A DNA stretch of 37,892 nt from an archaeon. GTDB taxonomy: Archaea > Thermoproteota > Nitrososphaeria > Nitrososphaerales > JACAEJ01. This document shows positions 8,706-15,688 of this stretch, piece after piece. The position numbers and the translations under genes are program-made. Location: NCBI GenBank assembly GCA_024256265.1, contig JACGUK010000018.1, positions 1 through 37,892 on the forward strand, written 5' to 3'. Under the pieces are notes generated by a model, which had not been told where the DNA came from, ran no database searches, and worked only from the letters and a program-made list of their open reading frames with translations. Position 1 is the stretch's first letter; each line of letters begins with the position of its first letter.

Positions 8706-9338
8706 ATGAAGTTGCTAGCCATAACAGATGTTCATGGAAGAACTCAAGTCTTAAAATGGCTTATAGAGTTAAGCAAGGATTTTGACCTTTTAGCCGTTGC
8801 TGGGGATGTTACTGAGTGGGGAGATGAAAATTTCTTCAGAAATTTCTATAAATTGATTTCTGATAACAATATCAGGACCCTCTTTGTCCCAGGGAATCAT
8901 GATCCAATTCTTGAATTGAGCCTCCCTAAAATATCGAATCTTCATGGTGGGTCAATAAACTTCAATGGCTTGATATTTTGTGGTATAGGTGGCTCAAATC
9001 CAACACCTTTCAGCACTCCCTTCGAGCTTGATGACAATCAAGCATACGAATTACTATTTAGATTGCCCAATCAAATTGATGCTCTTATCTCTCATGCTTC
9101 GCCCTATGGTACAAAATGTGATCGCTCATATAAGGGGCATCATATAGGATCAAAGCCTGTTAGAAGTTTTATAGAGAAGGTAAAGCCTAGAGTTGTAATA
9201 AGTGGGCATGTCCATGAGGCAAGAAGTATGGATGTTTTAGGAGAAACTTTGATAGTAAATCCTGGACCAGCCATGAATGGCTTTTATGCTATTATATCTA
9301 TAGATGGCAAACCAAGGGCTGATTTGCTCCAAGTATAG
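8706..9338 (+). CDS. Calcineurin-like metallophosphoesterase
   Basis: A 210-residue two-metal phosphoesterase. All metal-binding motifs are present in order: DVHG (Asp8, His10), GDVTEWGD (Asp34), GNHD (Asn64, His65), ISHASPYG (His130) and GHVHE (His168, His170). Such small proteins hydrolyse phosphodiesters or phosphomonoesters; the substrate cannot be read from sequence. There is no signal peptide or membrane segment, so it acts in the cytoplasm. It begins with ATG only 13 bases after the GlmU-like gene, suggesting joint expression and perhaps action on a phosphorylated sugar or nucleotide made by that enzyme, which is an inference. Confidence 0.9.
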   Translation: MKLLAITDVHGRTQVLKWLIELSKDFDLLAVAGDVTEWGDENFFRNFYKLISDNNIRTLFVPGNHDPILELSLPKISNLHGGSINFNGLIFCGIGGSNPTPFSTPFELDDNQAYELLFRLPNQIDALISHASPYGTKCDRSYKGHHIGSKPVRSFIEKVKPRVVISGHVHEARSMDVLGETLIVNPGPAMNGFYAIISIDGKPRADLLQV

Positions 9339-9393
9339 AATATTATTGATAAGTTAGAGAAAAATCGACTTCGTCTGTCTTTTAGTTAGAATA

Positions 9394-9416
9394 AGATTAG
9401 TCTTTATAGGGCTAAT
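9394..9416 (+). promoter_or_regulatory. TATA-like element with short inverted repeat before the second antiporter
   Basis: CTTTATAGG (9402-9410) is a reasonable TATA box 35-45 bases before the first possible antiporter start. It is framed by ATTAG (9396-9400) and CTAAT (9412-9416), a short inverted repeat that could bind a regulator. Five-base arms can occur by chance. Confidence 0.3.
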
Positions 9417-9444
9417 TTCTCTTGATTACTATTTTGTTGCCACA

Positions 9445-10653
9445 TTGAAGCTACTCAATTCTTATATACAATGGATTTCAAAATTTATGGGATTGGTTTC
9501 CAGCGAAGTTGCCTTTCTCACTGATCTAGGATTGATCGCTTCTTTAACCTTAATCCTAAGTTTGATCTTCATTCGCTTAAAGTTGCCAATAGCTATAGGT
9601 CATCTAATAGTAGGGATGCTGATAGGGCCTTACAGCCTTAATCTGATTCAAGACATAGATATCATAAACCTCATGGCGTCTCTTGGTATCATACTTCTTT
9701 TGTTCGTTATAGGGGTAGAGATGGATCCGAACCAGTTGAAGAGGGTTGGCGTCAAAGTCTTGACCTTAGCCTCCATCGAGATAGCTGTGTGTATAGTAGC
9801 TGGGCTGATGGTAGGTATATTCCTAGGATTAAGTTGGATAGAAGCTCTATTTCTAGCGTCTATCTTATCGATAAGTAGCACGGCGATAGTTGTCAAGATG
9901 ATACCTGAAGTAAGAGAGTTATCCGAAGGAGACCGCCATTTAATCGTAGGGATAATGCTGATGGAGGACATCTTGGTCGTGATTCTCTTAATTTTGCTCC
10001 ATAGCTTAGCTGTCGCAGGGAGGGTTTCTCTGCCTGATTTGGCATTCCTTGCCTTAAAAGGGTTTGTTCTTGTCTTAATAATAGTCTCCCTGAGCCACAA
10101 ATTCATACCCAAACTCATCGACCTTGTTAGAAGATACGAGAAGGAGGCAGGAGAGGCTTCTTTACTATTATCCTTAGGTCTCGGTTTCTTCTTTGCCATT
10201 ATTGCAACATATTTTGGGTACTCCCCAGCCATAGGAGCGTTCACTGTAGGACTCATGATAAGAGGTGAACAATCATGCTTCATATTTGGCAAGATCTCTC
10301 CATTCATGAACTTGTTCATGATCATCTTCTTCATATCGATGGGAGCCCTTATTGATCCGAAGGTCTTTCTAAATCCGGGCTTTCCCCTGATTCTCATAGT
10401 TATGGTGGGCATCATGAGTAAATTTATAGGGGGCTGGTTAGGCGCAAGAGCATGCAAAATGAATGGGAAAGAGTGGGTTGTAGGTCTGACCATAGTACCT
10501 AGGGGAGAGTTCTCTTTTGTATTTGCAGGAATAGGGCTAAGCTTAGGAGTCATAACACTATCGATGTATTCTTTTGTTGGGATCGTTGTACTCATAACCT
10601 CATTGTTTCCGCCAATATTTTTAGCATTGCGGAAGAAAATAATCAAGAAGTAG
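9445..10653 (+). CDS. CPA2-type cation:proton antiporter (Kef/NapA-like)
   Basis: A membrane antiporter of up to 402 residues with about 12-13 hydrophobic segments. It shows the classical CPA2 pattern LGIILLLFVIGVEMD early, SISSTAIVVKMIPE in the middle, and MLMEDILVVILL, whose aspartate is the expected ion-binding residue. It ends right after the last helix, so the C-terminal RCK/TrkA-N domain found in full KefB/KefC proteins is absent. The frame opens with TTG at 9445, but ATG at 9487 (residue 15), just before the first hydrophobic segment, is an equally good start. It is somewhat richer in GC than the flanking genes. It belongs to a different subgroup from the antiporter at 1286-2524. Confidence 0.88.
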   Translation: MKLLNSYIQWISKFMGLVSSEVAFLTDLGLIASLTLILSLIFIRLKLPIAIGHLIVGMLIGPYSLNLIQDIDIINLMASLGIILLLFVIGVEMDPNQLKRVGVKVLTLASIEIAVCIVAGLMVGIFLGLSWIEALFLASILSISSTAIVVKMIPEVRELSEGDRHLIVGIMLMEDILVVILLILLHSLAVAGRVSLPDLAFLALKGFVLVLIIVSLSHKFIPKLIDLVRRYEKEAGEASLLLSLGLGFFFAIIATYFGYSPAIGAFTVGLMIRGEQSCFIFGKISPFMNLFMIIFFISMGALIDPKVFLNPGFPLILIVMVGIMSKFIGGWLGARACKMNGKEWVVGLTIVPRGEFSFVFAGIGLSLGVITLSMYSFVGIVVLITSLFPPIFLALRKKIIKK

Positions 10654-10690
10654 AAAGCCCCCGAATTCGGTCTCAAATCTGCCTAACCAT

Positions 10691-10700
10691 TTTATTTATT
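10691..10700 (+). promoter_or_regulatory. TATA box of the PGI/PMI gene
   Basis: TTTATTTATT lies about 30 bases before the ATG at 10727. Transcription would start within a few bases of the start codon, giving a leaderless mRNA; no Shine-Dalgarno sequence is present. Confidence 0.5.
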
Positions 10701-10726
10701 ATCCTCTTTAAAGTATAATCTATGAA

Positions 10727-11797
10727 ATGCTATCATCATCAGAAGTAAAAGGGATAGACAAATCAGGGCTCTATAAGATCTATGAAGATTGGCCTATACA
10801 TTGTAGAGAGGCATATAAAACTGAAGTAAATGCTCCAGAAACTTCTAATGTTAAAAAGATAATATTTGCTGGTATGGGTGGCTCTGCCACTCCTGGGGAT
10901 ATTCTTCAAGACTGGCTAAAAGATAGCATCGATATTCCTTTTTGTGTTGTCAAGGATTACCATCTTCCAAAGTTTGCTGGTAAGGATACTTTTGTCATTG
11001 CTGTGAGTTGCTCTGGCAATACAGAAGAAACATTGAGCATAGTTCATGAATCCCTAAAGGCTGGATGTAAAGTTGTCACGATCTCTTCAGGAGGATTGTT
11101 AGAGGAGATGAGCTTGAAGAATAACATTCCTTATAACAGAATAGTCTTTACGTTACTATCTCGTGCCTCTTTCCCATACATATTTTACGTATCAGCAAAG
11201 ATCTTGGAGTATTGTGGCTTTATAAAAGGTTTAGAAGATCAAATTTCCAACTCAATTAGAGTGGTAGAGGATGTTTCGAAGCATATATCAATCGAAGCAC
11301 CAATTAAGGAGAATTTATCGAAGAAGATAGCCATCTGGCTTTATGATTCTTTACCTTTGATTTATGGATCGAATTTGAATAGAGCAGTTGCCATAAGGTT
11401 CAAGAATGTTTTGAATGAGAACTCAAAGATGCACGCTATTGTTGATGTTATGCCTGAGCTATGCCATAACGAAATCGTTGCATGGGAAGGAATCAAGGAT
11501 AAACCATTGAAGCCTTTGTTCTTAAGGTACAGAAAAGAGCCTCCTGAAGTGAAAGTAAGGTTTGAGATATTCAAAGAATTAATAAGAGATGCTGGCTTTG
11601 AAATATTGGAAGCATGGTCGTGGGGCGAGGATCAACTAAGTAAGATTATATCTTTGCTATATATTCTGGATTTTGCATCTCTTTACTTGGCTGTATTGAG
11701 AGGTTTTGATCCTACTCCAACTGTGAGCATAGAAAAAATGAAGGGAAGATTGAAGTTAAGACTCGATTATATTGATAAGTATATACTCAAAAAGTAA
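10727..11797 (+). CDS. Bifunctional phosphoglucose/phosphomannose isomerase
   Basis: Interconverts glucose-6-phosphate or mannose-6-phosphate with fructose-6-phosphate in the cytoplasm, as in Crenarchaeota and relatives. The 356-residue protein has two SIS sugar-isomerase domains. Visible motifs are FAGMGGSATPGDI (from residue 47), AVSCSGNTEETLS for phosphate binding, and MPELCHNEIVAW, which holds the glutamate-histidine region used in catalysis by the characterised PGI/PMI enzymes. Length is slightly above the roughly 300-350 usual. It stands alone between an antiporter and the convergent ctaB, with its own leaderless promoter. It fits with gapN and the glycogen genes at the right end of the window as part of an archaeal sugar pathway. 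Confidence 0.92.
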   Translation: MLSSSEVKGIDKSGLYKIYEDWPIHCREAYKTEVNAPETSNVKKIIFAGMGGSATPGDILQDWLKDSIDIPFCVVKDYHLPKFAGKDTFVIAVSCSGNTEETLSIVHESLKAGCKVVTISSGGLLEEMSLKNNIPYNRIVFTLLSRASFPYIFYVSAKILEYCGFIKGLEDQISNSIRVVEDVSKHISIEAPIKENLSKKIAIWLYDSLPLIYGSNLNRAVAIRFKNVLNENSKMHAIVDVMPELCHNEIVAWEGIKDKPLKPLFLRYRKEPPEVKVRFEIFKELIRDAGFEILEAWSWGEDQLSKIISLLYILDFASLYLAVLRGFDPTPTVSIEKMKGRLKLRLDYIDKYILKK

Positions 11798-11862
11798 ATT
11801 AGGGTTAAATAGACCTTCTTTATATTTGATTAGGCTCAGGGTATAATCAGAGCATTTTCATA

Positions 11863-12735
11863 CTACAGTTGAATCAATCTATCTACCATCATGGCTATGA
11901 AGATCAAGGCTAGATAAGGGCTTGAGAACTTGAAGACCATCCATGCATTTCTCTCTGATGGTTTAAAAAACAATCTTATGTTCAGCAATAGCATAGCAAC
12001 ACTAAGAGCTCCTGCCATTATCAGATAGATCAAATTGAAAAAGCCCATAAAATAAAGAGCCAAGGTGAAGATGACAAGGATGATAGTAGTACTTGCTATG
12101 CATCTTATAGCAACTCCTTTCTCAACCACTACTGGAAGCATGGGTACCTTCGCTTTGGCATAATCATCCCTATACTTTAGAGCTAAGCTCCATATGTGAG
12201 TAGGTATCCAGAGTACAACTAAACCTGCCATCAAAAATGGCAATATTTCCAATATTGTTCCTCTCACAGCTGCATAGCCTATAAGAACTGGCAAACCTCC
12301 TGAGAAACCACCTATTATTATGTTGATAGGGTTCCTTCTTTTCAGTATCTTGCTGTAAATCATAACATTGATCGATATTCCTAATAGCATAAGAAAGGAG
12401 CTGAGGGGGTTTATGATCAAGGCAAATATCAGTGATAGAGCTACCAAGAATAGACCATAGTAAAGAGCCTTTTTTGCAGCTATCCTCCCTGAAGGCAAAG
12501 GTCTCAGCCTTGTTCTGATCATCATTGCATCTATGTCCCTATCTATGTAGCAAGTGAGAACGTTTGCTCCTGATGAGCCTAAAGCTACAGCAAATATTGC
12601 AAGTAGTGCAATATTGATCGGAACGCTTCTCCCTCCAGCCACAATCATAGTCCCAAAGGCTGTAAAGGTAAGTAGAAGAACAGTCCTAGGCTTTGTAAGT
12701 TCGAAGTAGTTTTTAATAGCATTGATTATAGGCAT
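11863..12735 (-). CDS. ctaB: Protoheme IX farnesyltransferase (heme O synthase)
   Basis: A UbiA-family membrane prenyltransferase that adds a farnesyl group to heme B to give heme O. The 290-residue protein has 8-9 membrane segments, the KPR motif near the N-terminus (LTKPRTVLLL) and the diagnostic NVLTCYIDRDIDAMM sequence (Asn58, Asp65, Asp67, Asp69) followed by RTRLRPLPSG, which separates CtaB from lipid-forming UbiA enzymes. The second aspartate-rich loop (YRDDYAKAKVPMLP) is also present. The ATG start follows GAGGGGTTGGG, a strong ribosome site. It lies downstream of tatC-tatA on the same strand. Heme O or A is normally used by heme-copper oxidases, so the gene hints at a respiratory oxidase elsewhere in the genome. 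Confidence 0.93.
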   Translation of the reverse strand: MPIINAIKNYFELTKPRTVLLLTFTAFGTMIVAGGRSVPINIALLAIFAVALGSSGANVLTCYIDRDIDAMMIRTRLRPLPSGRIAAKKALYYGLFLVALSLIFALIINPLSSFLMLLGISINVMIYSKILKRRNPINIIIGGFSGGLPVLIGYAAVRGTILEILPFLMAGLVVLWIPTHIWSLALKYRDDYAKAKVPMLPVVVEKGVAIRCIASTTIILVIFTLALYFMGFFNLIYLIMAGALSVAMLLLNIRLFFKPSERNAWMVFKFSSPYLALIFIAMMVDRLIQL

Positions 12736-12811
12736 GATCCCAACCCCTCATTCATGATAATTTTGAGTAGGGTATTTAGGCTATCTGGAAAAATTTGACT
12801 TCTCTTATATG

Positions 12812-13150
12812 CTATTTCCTTAAAACTGCTTGAATTTCCTCACGTAATTGTTCGTCAGTCTTTCCGTAAGTGCTTATTCCTAACGCATTGGCTGCTTTGA
12901 TGAGCTTTTCTCTTTCAGTATCTTCTTTTTTGCTCACAGGCTGTGTAGTCTCTTTGGTCTCCCTTTCTGCCTCCTTTATCTCCTTCTCTATTTCCTGCTT
13001 TCCCTTCTCAAACTCCCCTCTGGCTCTTCCTAAAGCCTTAGCTATCTCGGGTATTTTCTTAGCTCCGAATAAAAGGACCACTACAAAAAGTATTATCCAG
13101 ATCCATTCTGTTCCTCCGATGATCTGAAGAATCTGACCACTAAACGGCAT
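12812..13150 (-). CDS. tatA: Twin-arginine translocase subunit TatA/E
   Basis: Tat exports folded proteins carrying twin-arginine signals. The 112-residue protein has one short membrane segment (residues about 15-28), the hallmark FGAKKIPE motif (28-35), and an amphipathic helix ending in a charged, lysine/glutamate-rich region. The last 30 residues, AANALGISTYGKTDEQLREE and onward, make an extra small helical module that lengthens it over the usual 60-90 residues; similar tails occur in some archaeal TatA proteins. It begins 13 bases after tatC ends, so the pair forms a minimal TatAC system. No TatB-like second copy is in the window. Confidence 0.93.
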   Translation of the reverse strand: MPFSGQILQIIGGTEWIWIILFVVVLLFGAKKIPEIAKALGRARGEFEKGKQEIEKEIKEAERETKETTQPVSKKEDTEREKLIKAANALGISTYGKTDEQLREEIQAVLRK

Positions 13151-13163
13151 GAATTCAATTTGG

Positions 13164-13949
13164 TTAAGGTCTTACTTTAACTTTTCGACGAACAAATAGA
13201 TAACCAATAACATACAAAATCATCATAGGTATTGCCACGAACCACATGGTTATGCCACTCGTATCGGGCGTAATAATCGCTCCAAAGATGACTATAGCCA
13301 CTATAGCATATGAGAAATTCTTCTTCCAGAATTTTGCATCTACTACGCCTAGAGAAGTTAACATAACCATTATTATTGGCAATTGGAAGGAAAGACCAAA
13401 GGCAAGGGTGAATAATAGCACGAATGAGATGAGATCATCTATGGTTACAAACGTTTGTGCACCTAGAGCTATACCATACTTATATAAGAAGTCTAAGGTA
13501 AAAGGTGTTACAAGGAGGTAGGAGAATATACAGCCGAAAGAGAAGAGTATAGTAGCAGGGACTATTATCCTTAGAATCATCCTTCTCTCACTTGGGTATA
13601 GAGCAGGGTTCACAAACTTTCCTATCTGATAAACTATTATTGGCATGCTGAAGATAACGCCAAGAAATAAAGAAGTGCTGAATTGAGCCAATATAGCCTG
13701 CCCTGGAGATGTAACTATGAGTTTCACATAATCAGGGAGTAAATCCTCTTTCATCTTCTCTATAAATTGAGCAGAAATATTATCATAAACATCTGGAAAA
13801 GGCAGATAAATTTTAAGATCACCATACCTAAACTCTTTTATCCCAAAGAGGAAGGTGAATAGAGTTATAGCTACTATTGATATAAGAATCCTTATTAGCC
13901 TTGACCTAAGCTCATCTATATGATCGAGGAGACCCATTTCTTTAGACAA
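13164..13949 (-). CDS. tatC: Twin-arginine translocase subunit TatC
   Basis: TatC is the six-span receptor for twin-arginine signal peptides. The 261-residue protein begins with LLDHIDELRSRLIRI, matching the conserved H-x-x-E-L-R-x-R-L motif, and has six hydrophobic segments and the conserved FGLSFQLPIIMVMLTSLG region. A large insertion of about 50 residues between the first two membrane segments (KIYLPFPDVYDNISAQF and following) faces outside, as in other archaea. The frame opens with TTG at 13949 with a GGTGGG sequence upstream; the ATG at 13937 is an alternative. It precedes tatA and follows the two unknown membrane proteins on the same strand after 133 AT-rich bases. Confidence 0.94.
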   Translation of the reverse strand: MSKEMGLLDHIDELRSRLIRILISIVAITLFTFLFGIKEFRYGDLKIYLPFPDVYDNISAQFIEKMKEDLLPDYVKLIVTSPGQAILAQFSTSLFLGVIFSMPIIVYQIGKFVNPALYPSERRMILRIIVPATILFSFGCIFSYLLVTPFTLDFLYKYGIALGAQTFVTIDDLISFVLLFTLAFGLSFQLPIIMVMLTSLGVVDAKFWKKNFSYAIVAIVIFGAIITPDTSGITMWFVAIPMMILYVIGYLFVRRKVKVRP

Positions 13950-14082
13950 TAGCCCACCATTTTTTATTATGAGTTAATAATCTATTCATTTAAATTAAAC
14001 GATTTGGGGTTAATAAAAAATAAGCATTTAGGCATAAGTGATTATTGTCATCTTCACACTTTTAAAAAATAAAAGGTGGTTT

Positions 14083-14421
14083 TTAGATTAAGTGGTAGTA
14101 TTCGAGGACAAAGAAACCTATAAGGGCTAGAACACTCAATGTTATTATGGCGGTTAAAGCTATTGCCCACCTAAATGTATTAGATTCTCTCTTCCTAAAG
14201 TAGCTGTTAAATCCTAAAGAAACAACTAGAAAGGAAATAAGCGCTATAACACCTTTTCCTACCCAATGATGACCAAAAGTAATTGCCAACCAGTCTTTGA
14301 GAGGCTTATAAAGCTCCGCTCCTATGGTTATGCTAGTCACTAGAATTATGATAACTATGGTTGCTAGTAAGAACGATTGGGGAGAAAGCCTTAGTTGAGA
14401 AGACATATAGCTATTACACAC
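14083..14421 (-). CDS. Unknown three-span membrane protein
   Basis: I do not recognise a characterised family. The 112-residue protein has three predicted membrane segments (about residues 18-36, 56-72 and 86-105). Between the first two is a loop, LKDWLAITFGHHWVGKG, with two adjacent histidines and a WVGKG turn; a further histidine lies near the C-terminus (EYYHLI). Its start overlaps the end of the 158-residue gene by 8 bases, a sign of translational coupling and probably of a two-subunit complex. It lies upstream of tatC, tatA and ctaB on the same strand. Membrane histidines plus heme O synthase nearby make a heme or quinone role possible, but this is only an inference. Confidence 0.75.
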   Translation of the reverse strand: MCNSYMSSQLRLSPQSFLLATIVIIILVTSITIGAELYKPLKDWLAITFGHHWVGKGVIALISFLVVSLGFNSYFRKRESNTFRWAIALTAIITLSVLALIGFFVLEYYHLI

Positions 14422-14890
14422 CTCCTAAGGCAACTCTGTAGCCTGTACTGATAATGACACCCATGAACAACATCGTGGCTGAGCCGATAACTATGATAAA
14501 AGATAGCACGATTATCGCCCTACGGCTTCGATTATCGGTCAACAACCTTTCTCTATTGAAATTTAGAGCCACTGCAATGGTTGTCATTAAGTAAGGTCCG
14601 AATAGAAATATATGCTCCTTTGCCTCCATGAATATCTTATGAGCCCAATCCCAAGCACTTACTTTTATGACATCCCTGACAGGAGGGTAGCCTACCACGT
14701 AGTAGTATCCACCTATTATGTAGACCAGCCAAGCCAAGGTTAAACCTAATAAGGAGACCAAGGCTGCTCTGTTGACTCTTTTTTGAGTGGGTTCAAGGAG
14801 TTCGACTATGATCCATAAAGCTGTAACAGCGGTTGCATCTCCAAGAACGACGTGAGGAAAGATGAGTGGGTTCACCATTGTCGATCTCAA
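14414..14890 (-). CDS. Unknown four-span membrane protein
   Basis: No characterised family recognised. The 158-residue protein has four predicted membrane segments. Segment 1 contains FPHVVLGDATAVTALWII with a histidine at its outer end; the loop after segment 2 is rich in tyrosine (GGYYYVVGYPPVRDVIK); segment 3 is introduced by WAHKIFMEAKEHIFLFGPY, with two histidines and a glutamate seven or fewer residues apart. Such repeated membrane histidines resemble heme b ligands, but no known cytochrome signature is seen. It is the first gene of a same-strand run: this gene, the three-span protein, tatC, tatA, ctaB. The start codon at 14890 may be a later ATG/GTG; a shorter start at residue 6 (ATG, VNPLIFPH) is possible. 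Confidence 0.75.
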   Translation of the reverse strand: MRSTMVNPLIFPHVVLGDATAVTALWIIVELLEPTQKRVNRAALVSLLGLTLAWLVYIIGGYYYVVGYPPVRDVIKVSAWDWAHKIFMEAKEHIFLFGPYLMTTIAVALNFNRERLLTDNRSRRAIIVLSFIIVIGSATMLFMGVIISTGYRVALGGV

Positions 14891-14998
14891 GCAGACTATA
14901 ACACAGTAATTATTTAAAAATTTTACTTATGGAATCAAAAGAAATTGTATAGACTTTATGTGATAGTGAAGGGTAGATTACTTTAAGAGTTTGATAAG

Positions 14999-15133
14999 AT
15001 GAGCCTAAGACTAACAGAACTGAACTTACACCATATATCCAGAATGAAGAGGGTTGATGTAAAAGAGGTTTTATCAATCTTATATGAATGTCCTCTCTTT
15101 TCTATTTCAAGGATTAGACAAATTAATATATAG
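14999..15133 (+). CDS. Possible 44-residue small protein
   Basis: A short frame starting with ATG at 14999 in the 264-base gap 14891-15154. It encodes a basic peptide (SLRLTELNLHHISRMKRVDV at the start, then a leucine-rich helix) and stops at TAG 15131-15133, which overlaps the GDT1 promoter. No Shine-Dalgarno sequence or similarity is recognised. A competing 68-residue frame lies on the other strand. It may be chance; otherwise the gap holds only promoter sequence. Confidence 0.2.
   Translation: MSLRLTELNLHHISRMKRVDVKEVLSILYECPLFSISRIRQINI
15121..15132 (+). promoter_or_regulatory. TATA box of the GDT1-like genes
   Basis: AATTAATATATA lies about 25-30 bases before the GTG at 15155, so the message would be leaderless. 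This indicates that the first half of the split gene is, or recently was, transcribed. Confidence 0.5.
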
Positions 15134-15154
15134 AGTTTCACTTCACCTTCATAT

Positions 15155-15448
15155 GTGGATTTAACACCATTGATATCATCATTTAGCATCGTGGCTTTAG
15201 CTGAGTTCGGGGATAAGACTCAGCTTGCCGCCATTACTCTCTCAACAAGGTATAAGCCTCCATACGTCTTTCTAGGTGCTCTTTTCGCAGTGTATCTAGT
15301 CGATGGTATAAGCGTGCTGGCCGGTATAACCATCGCCACCTTCATCCCTATCTTTTGGATAAATCTTGGATCGGGTATAGCTTTTATAATGTTTGTTAAG
15401 CCTCATCACTCCCTTTTCTCTAATCGCTCTAATGGAGTTGGGCGATAA
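15155..15448 (+). CDS. GDT1/UPF0016 (TMEM165-like) cation transporter, first repeat, truncated
   Basis: GDT1/TMEM165 proteins exchange Mn2+ or Ca2+ for protons across membranes and consist of two three-span repeats, each with an E-x-G-D-K-T motif. This frame contains the first repeat: AEFGDKTQ in segment 1, then segment 2 and the beginning of segment 3 (NLGSGIAFIMF). After IMF the reading frame runs into VKPHHSLFSNRSNGVGR, which is unlike the family, and then stops; the second half of segment 3 and the acidic linker are missing. The last 56 bases are the same DNA that encodes, one frame over, the first residues of the second repeat. The GTG start sits at the expected start site of a leaderless message. 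It looks like a small deletion with frameshift. Confidence 0.7.
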   Translation: MDLTPLISSFSIVALAEFGDKTQLAAITLSTRYKPPYVFLGALFAVYLVDGISVLAGITIATFIPIFWINLGSGIAFIMFVKPHHSLFSNRSNGVGR

Positions 15449-15677
15449 GACTCAAGTCACAGTCATAGCTCTTGCAGCAAAGTATGGCACCCCAACTCTC
15501 ATCTTTCTTGGAATAGTATTTGCCTACCTTATAGTAATGGGAGTGGCAGTGGTTATAGGCTCGAACCTTGATAAGCTTGTACCAATACGGTACATAAGAA
15601 TAGGAGCCTCTGTCATGTTCATCTTATTCGGCATCTTATTCCTGCTTCAAGCAATAACTGGAGCCACGTTTCCATAA
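15393..15677 (+). CDS. GDT1/UPF0016 cation transporter, second repeat
   Basis: A 94-residue protein with the second GDT1 repeat intact: LIALMELGDKTQ in segment 1, LGIVFAYLIVMGVAVVIGS in segment 2 and RIGASVMFILFGILFLLQAI in segment 3. Its frame overlaps the first half by 56 bases in a different phase, and its only start is TTG at 15393 without a ribosome site. Single-repeat UPF0016 proteins that pair into a full transporter do occur in bacteria, so a natural two-gene form is possible, but the damaged end of the first half speaks for a broken single gene or a sequencing/assembly error. It converges on the helicase gene with an 11-base gap. Confidence 0.7.
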   Translation: MLSLITPFSLIALMELGDKTQVTVIALAAKYGTPTLIFLGIVFAYLIVMGVAVVIGSNLDKLVPIRYIRIGASVMFILFGILFLLQAITGATFP

Positions 15678-15688
15678 TTATCATGAAG

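Noticed and set aside
9648..10676. Long 342-codon open frame on the minus strand
   Set aside because: It is the exact antisense of the CPA2 antiporter; its product is rich in isoleucine, proline and methionine with no family pattern, while the plus-strand frame has clear membrane segments and motifs.
14983..15189. 68-codon minus-strand frame in the gap before GDT1
   Set aside because: No ribosome site or recognised similarity, and it overlaps the GDT1 start and promoter.
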